Origin: Chromobacterium piscinae
Lineage (GTDB): Bacteria > Pseudomonadota > Gammaproteobacteria > Burkholderiales > Chromobacteriaceae
NCBI RefSeq assembly: GCF_021129175.1
Contig: NZ_JAJOHV010000092.1
Location: forward strand, 1-64,000
Direction: 5' to 3'
Length of the DNA stretch: 64,000 nucleotides
Below the pieces are notes generated by a model that had not been told where the DNA came from, searched no databases, and saw only the letters and a list, made by a program, of their open reading frames with translations. Every line of letters starts with the position of its first letter. Position 1 is the stretch's first letter. This document shows, one piece after another, positions 26,933 to 34,025 of the stretch. The position numbers and the translations under genes are program-made.

Positions 26933-28117
26933 ATGGCATCCGACGCGCCGCATCTTCCGCTGCATCCCGAAACCCTGGCCATCCGCGCCGGCCGGGAAAC
27001 CAGCCAGTTCAACGAGCACAGCCAGGGCTTGTTTCTCACTTCCAGTTTCACCTACGATTCCGCGGCCCAGGCCGCCGCGATGTTTCTCGGCGAGGTGGAC
27101 GGCTACACCTACAGCCGCTTCACCAATCCCACCGTCGCCGCGTTCCAGCAACGGCTGGCGGAAATGGAGGGCGGAGAGCGCGCCATCGCCACCGCCACCG
27201 GCATGGCGGCGATCCAGGCCATCATGATGACGCTGCTGCAGGCCGGCGATCACATCGTGTCGTCGCAAAGCCTGTTCGGCTCCACCACCAATCTGTTCGC
27301 CAATCAGTTGTCCAAGTTCGGCGTGGCCACCACCTTTGTCGACGCGCGCGACCTGTCGCTCTGGCGCGAGGCGCTGCAGCCCAATACCAAGCTGCTGTTC
27401 CTGGAGACGCCGTCCAATCCCTTGACCGAGGTGGCGGATATCTCCGCCATCGCCGAGATCGCCCACGCGCACGGCGCCTTGCTGGTGGTGGACAATAGCT
27501 TCTGTTCCCCGGCCTTGCAGCAGCCGCTGAAACTGGGCGCCGATCTGGTCATGCACTCGGCCACCAAGTTTCTGGACGGCCATGGCCGGGTGATGGGAGG
27601 CGCGGTGGTGGGCAGCGACAAGCTGATCGAGCAGATTTACCTGCATGTGCGCGCCGCCGGTCCGTCGTTGGCGCCGTTCAACGCCTGGACGCTGTTGTCC
27701 GGCATGGAAACGTTGCACCTGCGCATGGAAAAACACAGCGCCAACGCGCTGGAGTTGGCCCGCTGGCTGGAGGCGCAGCCCAATGTCGAGCGCGTTTATT
27801 ACCCCGGCCTGCCCAGCCATCCTCAGCATGAACTCGCGCTGCGCCAGCAGAAGAGCGGCGGCGCGGTGGTGTCTTTCGTGGTCAAGGGCGGCAGAGAGGC
27901 CGCGTGGCGAGTGGTGGACGGCGTTCAGGTGATTTCCCGCACCGCCAATCTGGGCGATGTGAAAACCACCATCACCCACCCATCCAGCACCACGCACGCC
28001 CGCGTGACGTCAGAGGCGCGGGAGCGCGCCGGCATCGTCGAGGGGCTGTTGCGCGTCAGCGTCGGGCTGGAAAATGTACGGGACCTTCAACAAGATCTGT
28101 TGCGAGGCCTTGACTAA
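26933..28117 (+). CDS. metZ: O-succinylhomoserine sulfhydrylase
   Basis: A 394-residue PLP enzyme of the Cys/Met metabolism family. It makes homocysteine from O-succinylhomoserine and sulfide in direct-sulfhydrylation methionine synthesis. Visible landmarks are LTSSFTYDSAAQAA, YTYSRFTNPT, ATGMAAIQA, ETPSNPLTEV, VVDNSFCSPALQQPL, the Schiff-base lysine in HSATKFLDGHG (near residue 207), and RTANLGDVKTTITHPSSTTH near the C-terminus. The FCSPALQQPLKLGAD and GHGRVMGG stretches are typical of MetZ rather than cystathionine gamma-synthase or methionine gamma-lyase. The ATG at 26933 follows AAAGAGAGAAT. A clear terminator follows at 28142. Confidence 0.93.
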   Translation: MASDAPHLPLHPETLAIRAGRETSQFNEHSQGLFLTSSFTYDSAAQAAAMFLGEVDGYTYSRFTNPTVAAFQQRLAEMEGGERAIATATGMAAIQAIMMTLLQAGDHIVSSQSLFGSTTNLFANQLSKFGVATTFVDARDLSLWREALQPNTKLLFLETPSNPLTEVADISAIAEIAHAHGALLVVDNSFCSPALQQPLKLGADLVMHSATKFLDGHGRVMGGAVVGSDKLIEQIYLHVRAAGPSLAPFNAWTLLSGMETLHLRMEKHSANALELARWLEAQPNVERVYYPGLPSHPQHELALRQQKSGGAVVSFVVKGGREAAWRVVDGVQVISRTANLGDVKTTITHPSSTTHARVTSEARERAGIVEGLLRVSVGLENVRDLQQDLLRGLD

Positions 28118-28141
28118 GCGCTTTTAACGCGTGTTTCATTC

Positions 28142-28175
28142 AAACGGCAGTCTAAAATTAGACTGCCGTTTTCTG
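28142..28175 (+). terminator. metZ terminator
   Basis: A 13-bp perfect stem (28142-28154 with 28159-28171) around an AAAT loop, ending in TTTT. The A/T-flanked symmetrical stem might also work on the opposite strand. Confidence 0.92.
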
Positions 28176-28215
28176 TTTGCCCTGGGGATGGGTGGCGAGG
28201 CTGGCGGGACATGCC

Positions 28216-28262
28216 TTGACATCGATCAAGTTAAAACGTAAGTTTGAAACGCTTGTTCGAAA
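28216..28262 (+). promoter_or_regulatory. promoter and candidate PsrA-type operator of the TetR-fadE operon
   Basis: TTGACA (28216-28221), a 17-bp spacer and TAAGTT (28239-28244) make a good sigma-70 promoter. Overlapping and following the -10 is GAAACGCTTGTTCGAA (28246-28261), an imperfect palindrome resembling PsrA/FadR-type sites of other proteobacteria (AAACG..TGTTTGA). Its placement over the start site suggests autorepression relieved by long-chain acyl ligands. Promoter elements are seen directly; regulator identity is inferred. Confidence 0.65.
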
Positions 28263-28268
28263 GCTGAG

Positions 28269-28955
28269 ATGAGCAAGACCAAATCACAAAACACAATAAA
28301 GGCTCTGGAGATCATGGAGGGCAACCGTCCCGATACCGCAACCCGCATCCTGGACGTCGCGGAACGTCTGTTCGTGGAGCACGGCTTCGAGGCGACTTCT
28401 CTGCGAATGATCACCCAGCAGGCCGAGGTGAATCTGGCCGCGGTGAATTATCACTTCGGCTCCAAGGATGCGTTGTTCGAATCCGTGTTTCTGCGCAGGC
28501 TGGCGCCCTTGCTGGAAGGGTGCTTGGCGGAACTGGATACGCTGGAGGCGCGGGAAGGAGACTTGCCGCTGGAGCAGCTGGTGCTGTCTTTCATACGGCC
28601 CTGTCTGGCCCTGTCCAAGGATCCGTCGCGCGGCGGCGCCATGTTCGTGCGCTTGCTGTCGCGGACCCTGGTGGAGAACCACCGCCTGCTGCGCGAGACC
28701 ATCTCGCAGCAGTACAGCGTGTTCGTGCAACGCTATACCAGCGCCTTTCAACGGGCGCTGCCGCACTTGGAGCCGGAACAGCTCGCCTGGCGGATGCATC
28801 TCGCCTTCAGCGTCATGTTCAACGCCTTCGCCGGCAACGATGTGCTGAAAATCTTCACGCGCAGCCAGATCGTTACCGCCCGGGACCCGGACATGATCGT
28901 CAAATATCTGGTGCCTTTCGTGATTGCCGGTCTGGTCGCGCCCATCGAAGGCTGA
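28269..28955 (+). CDS. TetR-family regulator of fatty-acid degradation (PsrA-like)
   Basis: A 228-residue TetR repressor. The DNA-binding domain (about 21-68) reads DTATRILDVAERLFVEHGFEATSLRMITQQAEVNLAAVNYHFGSKDALF, including the NLAAVNYHFGSK recognition helix typical of PsrA and related regulators. The all-helical ligand domain contains FVRLLSRTLVENHRLLRETI. It sits 75 bp before fadE on the same strand, the usual neighbourhood of beta-oxidation regulators. By analogy to PsrA, long-chain acyl-CoA or oleate would release it from DNA. The ATG at 28269 gives a 20-residue polar N-terminal extension before the HTH; the ATG at 28314 is an alternative start. No strong RBS separates them. Confidence 0.85.
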   Translation: MSKTKSQNTIKALEIMEGNRPDTATRILDVAERLFVEHGFEATSLRMITQQAEVNLAAVNYHFGSKDALFESVFLRRLAPLLEGCLAELDTLEAREGDLPLEQLVLSFIRPCLALSKDPSRGGAMFVRLLSRTLVENHRLLRETISQQYSVFVQRYTSAFQRALPHLEPEQLAWRMHLAFSVMFNAFAGNDVLKIFTRSQIVTARDPDMIVKYLVPFVIAGLVAPIEG

Positions 28956-29029
28956 TTCCGCACCGCCAGCCCATTACAAGATCACGGCGGCGCATGCGGA
29001 ACTGAGGGGTCAACACGAGGGTAAACACA

Positions 29030-31483
29030 ATGATTGCTGCCATTCTTCTGATCGTGCTGCTCGGCGCGCTGGCGTATCTCGCCGCGCCGGTGCTGGCCTG
29101 GACCGTCGGTATCGCCGCCTGGCTCGCCGCGCTCCAGTTCGTATTCCACTGCCCGGTGCCTGTCGCCGCCTGGGTTGTTTTCGCCGTGGTCGCCGCGGTG
29201 CTCAACATCGTGCCGCTGCGCCGCGCCGTTTTCACCGGCCCGGTATTCGGCGTGTTCAAGAAAATCACGCCGGCGATGTCGCAGACCGAGCAGGAGGCCA
29301 TCAACGCCGGCACGGTCTGGTGGGATCGCGACTTGTTCTCCGGCAAGCCGGATTACAACCGCCTGCTGTCTTTCCCGGATCCGAAGCTGACGCCTGAAGA
29401 GCAGGCCTTCATTGACGGTCCGACCGAGCAGCTGTGCGGCATGATCGACGACTGGAAGATCACCCATGAGCTGAAGGATCTGCCCCCGGAAGTGTGGCAG
29501 TTCATCAAGGATCATGGCTTTCTGGGCATGATCGTCAAAAAGAAATACGGCGGCCTGGAATTCTCCAACTACGCCCACGCTAAAGTCGTGACCAAGATCG
29601 CCACCCGCGGCGGCACCGCCGCGGTGACGGTGATGGTGCCCAATTCGCTCGGACCGGGCGAGTTGCTGCAGCACTACGGCACCGAGGCGCAGAAAGACTA
29701 CTACTTGCCGCGTCTTGCCAAGGGCGTGGAAGTGCCGTGTTTCGCGCTGACCAGCCCGTACGCCGGCTCCGACGCCGGTGCCATTCCAGATTACGGCGTG
29801 GTCTGCCGCGGCTCCTATACTCACCCGCGCACCGGCGAGCGTTTCGAGAACGTGCTGGGCGTGCGCGTCAGCTGGGAAAAGCGCTGGATCACGCTGGCGC
29901 CGGTCGCCACCATCCTGGGTCTGGCGTTCAAGATGTACGACCCGGAGCACCTGCTGGGCGACAAGGAAGACATCGGCATCACCTGCGCGCTGGTGCCGAC
30001 CGAGCATGAGGGCGTCGAGATCGGCCGTCGCCACTTCCCGGGCGGCTCGGCCTTCATGAACGGCCCGACCTGGGGCAAGGACGTATTCATTCCGCTGGAC
30101 TGGATCATCGGCGGCCGCGAATACGCCGGCCAGGGCTGGCGCATGCTGGTCGAGTGCCTGTCGGTCGGACGCTGCATCTCGCTGCCGGCGATGTCCGTCG
30201 CCTGCGGCAAGCTGACCACCTACACCACCGGCGCCTTCGCCCGCATCCGCGATCAGTTCGGCCTGCCCATCGGCAAGTTCGAGGGCGTGGACGAGGCGAT
30301 GGCCCGTATCGGCGGCTTCACCTACCAGATGGAAGCGTCGCAGGACCTGGCGTTGACCGCGCTCGACAATGGCGAAAAGCCGTCGGTGCTGTCCGCGATC
30401 CTGAAGTACCACAATACCGAGCGCATGCGCAAAACGCTGAATGACGCGATGGATGTGCATGGCGGCAAGACCGTGGTGCTGGGGCCGCGCAACTATCTGG
30501 CGCGCGGCTATCAGGCGGTGCCGATCGGCATCACCGTGGAAGGCGCCAACATCCTGACCCGTTCGATGATCATCTACGGCCAGGGCGCGATCCGTTGTCA
30601 TCCGTTCGTGCTGCGCGAGATGAAGTCGGCGATGGCCAACGACGGCGCCGAGTTCGATAAGGCCATCACCGGCCACATCAATTTCGTGATCAGCAACTTC
30701 GTCCGTTCGCTGTGGCTGGGCCTGACCTGCGCTCGCTTCGCGTCCAGCCCGAAGGGCGGCGCTACCGCGGCGTACTACAAGCGCGTCACCCGTCTTTCCA
30801 GCGCCTTCGCGCTGCTGTCCGACATGGCGATGTTCAGCCTGGGCGGCTCGCTGAAGTTCCGCGAGAAGCTATCTGCGCGCCTGGGCGACATGCTGTCCGG
30901 CCTCTATATCGCCACGGCCAGCCTGAAGCGTTTCGAGCGTGAAGGCGCGCCGAAGGAAGATATCGCGGTGATGAGCTGGGCGGTGGAGAACGCGCTATAC
31001 GATGTTCAGGTGGCGATGGACGGCTTCCTGGCCAATCTGCCTAGCCGCGGTCTGGCCTGGGTGTTGCGCCGCGTGATCTTCCCATGGGGCCTGACCCTGA
31101 AGCCGGCCTCCGACCGCGTCGGCACCAAAGTGGCCCGCGCGATGATGGAGCCGGGCTCCACCCGCGACCGCCTGACCCACGGCATGTATGTGCCGAAGTC
31201 CGAGGCCGATCCGGTGGGCGTGCTGGAGCACGCGCTGCACGCCATCCTGGCTACCGAGCCGGTGGAGCAGAAGCTGCGCAAGCTGACGCGCGACGGCAAG
31301 TTCAAGGCCATCACCGCACGCGAGCGTCTGGCTGAGGCGCTGCAGACCGGCTTGATCAATCAGGAAGAGTTCGACGCGGTCACCCGCGCCCGCAAGCTGA
31401 AGCGCGACGTGATCATGGTGGACGACTTCGACAAGAAGCTGGATCAGCATGACGAACAATTGCTGCAGCGCCTGATTTTCTAA
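29030..31483 (+). CDS. fadE: acyl-CoA dehydrogenase FadE
   Basis: An 817-residue FAD-dependent enzyme catalysing the first, rate-limiting oxidation of acyl-CoA to trans-2-enoyl-CoA. The length and the two or three N-terminal hydrophobic segments (IAAILLIVLLGALAYLAAP, AWVVFAVVAAVLNIVPL) match the large FadE type of E. coli rather than the roughly 380-residue soluble dehydrogenases. The catalytic core has FALTSPYAGSDAG, and the C-terminal domain includes EGANILTRSMIIYGQGAIR. It is inner-membrane associated and hands electrons to ETF. The gene lies downstream of the PsrA-like regulator without a separate promoter. Two hairpins, the second a probable terminator, follow the stop codon. Confidence 0.95.
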   Translation: MIAAILLIVLLGALAYLAAPVLAWTVGIAAWLAALQFVFHCPVPVAAWVVFAVVAAVLNIVPLRRAVFTGPVFGVFKKITPAMSQTEQEAINAGTVWWDRDLFSGKPDYNRLLSFPDPKLTPEEQAFIDGPTEQLCGMIDDWKITHELKDLPPEVWQFIKDHGFLGMIVKKKYGGLEFSNYAHAKVVTKIATRGGTAAVTVMVPNSLGPGELLQHYGTEAQKDYYLPRLAKGVEVPCFALTSPYAGSDAGAIPDYGVVCRGSYTHPRTGERFENVLGVRVSWEKRWITLAPVATILGLAFKMYDPEHLLGDKEDIGITCALVPTEHEGVEIGRRHFPGGSAFMNGPTWGKDVFIPLDWIIGGREYAGQGWRMLVECLSVGRCISLPAMSVACGKLTTYTTGAFARIRDQFGLPIGKFEGVDEAMARIGGFTYQMEASQDLALTALDNGEKPSVLSAILKYHNTERMRKTLNDAMDVHGGKTVVLGPRNYLARGYQAVPIGITVEGANILTRSMIIYGQGAIRCHPFVLREMKSAMANDGAEFDKAITGHINFVISNFVRSLWLGLTCARFASSPKGGATAAYYKRVTRLSSAFALLSDMAMFSLGGSLKFREKLSARLGDMLSGLYIATASLKRFEREGAPKEDIAVMSWAVENALYDVQVAMDGFLANLPSRGLAWVLRRVIFPWGLTLKPASDRVGTKVARAMMEPGSTRDRLTHGMYVPKSEADPVGVLEHALHAILATEPVEQKLRKLTRDGKFKAITARERLAEALQTGLINQEEFDAVTRARKLKRDVIMVDDFDKKLDQHDEQLLQRLIF

Positions 31484-31504
31484 ATCAGGCAACGTGGTAC
31501 CATG

Positions 31505-31564
31505 CGCCGGATGCCGCATGCATCCGGCGTTGAGCAAAGCGGCCGCGTCTGTTGCGGCCGTTTT
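31505..31564 (+). terminator. tandem hairpins after fadE
   Basis: First stem CGCCGGATG / CATCCGGCG (31505-31513 with 31521-31529). Second stem CGGCCGC / GCGGCCG (31540-31546 with 31554-31560), followed by TTTT. The second looks like the fadE terminator, and a TATGCT -10 candidate for the next gene follows at 31573-31578. Confidence 0.75.
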
Positions 31565-31594
31565 CTCAGCGCTATGCTTTCAAGGGGGTGGGGG

Positions 31595-31972
31595 ATGGAA
31601 CAGCAGGAACACCGGACGCCGGTATTGCGGGTGCGCGCTTTGCCCACCAGCACCAATGCCTATGGGCGGGTCCAGGCGGGCTGGCTGATGAGCCAAATCG
31701 ACATGGCGGGCAGCCTGGACGCCGAGCGGCTGTCCTGCGGCCCGGTGACGACGGTGGCCGTCAATGCCTTCCAGTTCGCCGCGCCCATTCTGCTGGGCGA
31801 TGTGGTGGATCTGTACGTGGAGCGCCTGCGCATCGGCCAGAAATCCATCACGCTGAAGATCTCCGTCGAGGCCGAACGCATGGACGGTTCGCACATCCGC
31901 ATCACCGAAGTGATCGCCACTTTTGTCGCGGTGGACGCAGACGGCAAGTCCAGATTGCTGGGTGACGCCTAG
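31595..31972 (+). CDS. acyl-CoA thioesterase, YciA-like hotdog fold
   Basis: A 125-residue hotdog-fold thioesterase that hydrolyses acyl-CoA to free acid and CoA. The core motif is NAYGRVQAGWLMSQIDMAGS, where the usual NxxGxxfGGxLmxxiDxaa includes the catalytic Asp. VNAFQFAAPILLGDVVDLYVERLRIGQKSITLKISVEA then forms the long central strand and hairpin. It is slightly divergent: VQAG replaces the typical IFGG. The ATG at 31595 has AGGGGG eight bases upstream; the longer in-frame start at 31502 lies inside the terminator hairpins and is rejected. Between fadE and fadL, it probably relieves acyl-CoA overload during fatty-acid uptake and oxidation. Confidence 0.85.
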   Translation: MEQQEHRTPVLRVRALPTSTNAYGRVQAGWLMSQIDMAGSLDAERLSCGPVTTVAVNAFQFAAPILLGDVVDLYVERLRIGQKSITLKISVEAERMDGSHIRITEVIATFVAVDADGKSRLLGDA

Positions 31973-32017
31973 TCTAAATGTGGTGGCGAAAACAAATTGT
32001 TGTGGAAATGTTGCATT

Positions 32018-32080
32018 AAACGAACGTTTGGAACAAAAGCTCTGATATCTGGTTGGATTGCTCTAATTCTCTGGTAGCAT
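32018..32080 (+). promoter_or_regulatory. fadL promoter region with PsrA-like motif
   Basis: AAACGAACGTTTGG (32018-32031) matches the motif at 28247 in 9 of 14 positions and resembles PsrA/FadR-type sites. A candidate sigma-70 promoter TTGGAT-N16-TAGCAT lies at 32053-32080, leaving a 69-bp leader before fadL. The motif being upstream of, rather than overlapping, this promoter would suit an activator or a second, upstream promoter. Confidence 0.5.
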
Positions 32081-32149
32081 CGATGATGATGCGGTCAATG
32101 ACCAAGTCATCGTTAATGAAAATATTCAAGCTACAAAAGAGAGGGAAGC

Positions 32150-33604
32150 ATGAAGCTCAAGCATCTCAGCCTGTCCGTGATGATCATGGGCACCGCGCTC
32201 GGTCTGGCATCGACTCAGGCTGCGGCCTCGGGTTATCAGTTCGGCTCGCAGAGCGTCTCCGGCCAGGGCACCGCCCACGCCAACGGAGCAGAGGCCAACG
32301 ATCCTTCCACCATCTTCACCAACCCGGCCGGCCTGTCCCGGCTGGATGGCACCCAGCTCGTCATCGGCGGCACCCTGGTGGTTCCGCATTCCGAATATAC
32401 CGACAACGGCTCTACCACCACTGGCGCTCTGGGTATTCCTGCGCACGCTACTGGTGGCGGCAATGGCGGCACTTTCGCGCCCAAGGCCGTGGCCGCGCCG
32501 ACCTTTTACCTGTCGCACAAGATCAACGACAAGATCACCGCAGGCATCGGCATGTATGTGCCTTACGGCGCCAAGCTGGACTACGGCTTTGATTGGGCTG
32601 GCCGCTATGCGTTGAAAAGCGTCAACCTGCAATCGTTGAACATCAACCCGTCCATCTCTTTCAAGCTGGATGACCGCCACTCTTTTGGTTTCGGCGTGTC
32701 CGCCCAGTACATGGATGCGACGCTGGAGCAAATGGCGGATGCGACCACTGGCATCAATGCCAAGCTTGCTAGTCAGGGATTGCCTGCAGCCGCCATTCGG
32801 GCGTTGGGTGTTCAAGGCGATGGTCTAGCTCATGTGGAAGGTAATGATTGGGGCTTTGGCTGGAATATTGGCTATATGTTCCAGCTAGATGAAAATACCC
32901 GGTTTGGCTTGGCGTACCGCTCTAGCGTCAAACAAAAGCTTAGCGGCTCATCTACTTGGACTTTTAACAACGTAACCAATAATGCGTTAGTTTTACCTGC
33001 GCCGTATAACATCAACATCCCTGCGAATTCGTTGGGAGCGGTGGCAAAAGGCTATCATCCAAATGCATCCGCTTCTGTTGACTTGTCCACACCGGAAACC
33101 GTGTCCGCCAACTTCTTCCATCAGCTGAATCCCAAGGTGGCGCTGATGGGCGACGTGACCTGGGTGCGAAACTCGCGTTTGAAGCAGATCGACATCAAGC
33201 AGTACAGCACGCCGGTTCAGGGCGATCTGGTGCTGCACCAGAATTGGAAGGATACCTGGCGCGTGTCGTTCGGCTCCAACTACCAGCTGAACGATTCCTG
33301 GATGCTGCGCGGCGGTGTGGCTTGGGAGCAGTCTCCGGTGCAGAGCGATCAGGATCGCCATCCCGCTCTTCCGGACAGCGACCGCCTCTGGCTGTCGTTT
33401 GGCGCCAATTACAAGATCAACAAGCAAAGCTCGATCGATCTGGCCTACAGCTTCATTGACTTCAAGAACGCCAATGTCAACTACACGGATACTTGTAATC
33501 CGAGCGGTAATAATGGAACCTGCACTGGCAATGGCGGCACGGTCAAAGGCAGCTACAAGACTTATCTGCAGCTGATCGGCGTGCAATACAACTACCGTTT
33601 CTAA
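32150..33604 (+). CDS. fadL: outer-membrane long-chain fatty-acid transporter FadL
   Basis: A 484-residue outer-membrane beta-barrel of the FadL/TodX/OMPP1 family that takes up long-chain fatty acids or hydrophobic compounds. The signal peptide ends near ASTQAAASG. The mature N-terminus GYQFGSQSVSGQGTAHANGAEAND and FTNPAGLSRLDGTQ form the conserved hatch and NPA motif. The barrel closes with YLQLIGVQYNYRF, a terminal aromatic as required for BAM insertion. The ATG at 32150 follows AGAGGGAAGC. A segment from about 32750 to 33090 uses clearly more A/T-ending codons (TTA, AAT, GAT, TCT) than the rest of the gene, suggesting intragenic recombination. FadL proteins are also phage and colicin receptors, which could drive this. 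Confidence 0.93.
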   Translation: MKLKHLSLSVMIMGTALGLASTQAAASGYQFGSQSVSGQGTAHANGAEANDPSTIFTNPAGLSRLDGTQLVIGGTLVVPHSEYTDNGSTTTGALGIPAHATGGGNGGTFAPKAVAAPTFYLSHKINDKITAGIGMYVPYGAKLDYGFDWAGRYALKSVNLQSLNINPSISFKLDDRHSFGFGVSAQYMDATLEQMADATTGINAKLASQGLPAAAIRALGVQGDGLAHVEGNDWGFGWNIGYMFQLDENTRFGLAYRSSVKQKLSGSSTWTFNNVTNNALVLPAPYNINIPANSLGAVAKGYHPNASASVDLSTPETVSANFFHQLNPKVALMGDVTWVRNSRLKQIDIKQYSTPVQGDLVLHQNWKDTWRVSFGSNYQLNDSWMLRGGVAWEQSPVQSDQDRHPALPDSDRLWLSFGANYKINKQSSIDLAYSFIDFKNANVNYTDTCNPSGNNGTCTGNGGTVKGSYKTYLQLIGVQYNYRF

Positions 33605-34025
33605 GCGGCTGCATGCCGGCATGAAAACGGTTCGGGGCGGGCGCGCAAGCGTTCGCCCCGCTTGCTTTGGGCGATCTGGCGGCATTGTTGCGCTCGCGCC
33701 AGCGCCGCATGCGATTTTTTTGCAAAACCTGCTTTGATTTTGCCCAAAATGGGTTAGACTAATCCAACATAAAAGCGAGTGTTTGATATTTTATCTACAT
33801 CCGCGACATGGCCGCCGTCGGCGCGTGCAAAACGCCGGTTGCGGTTGAGGCCGGAACAATAGAGATTATCCCCGGTCGTTTCTATCAAGCAGTACCCGCC
33901 AGCGCCGCGCCAGCCCCTGCCGGCGCGGGCAATGGGCAAGGACGATTTCAACGCCCGTCCTTGAAGCAAGCAGGACAGGTTGAGAGGGGCCTGTCTCATG
34001 TGTGTTTCAACAAAACGAGGAAACC
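33605..34025 (+). promoter_or_regulatory. intergenic region before the fadN-like gene, with PsrA-like motif
   Basis: No gene is supported in these 421 bp. A GC-rich hairpin (CGGGGCG ... CGCCCCG, about 33634-33661) may end fadL transcription but lacks a good T-run. AAGCGAGTGTTTGA (33773-33786) resembles the motifs before the TetR gene and fadL. TTGATT near 33734 and TAGACT near 33755 could be promoter elements with a short spacer. The region from 33830 on is a long leader before the RBS. Confidence 0.45.
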
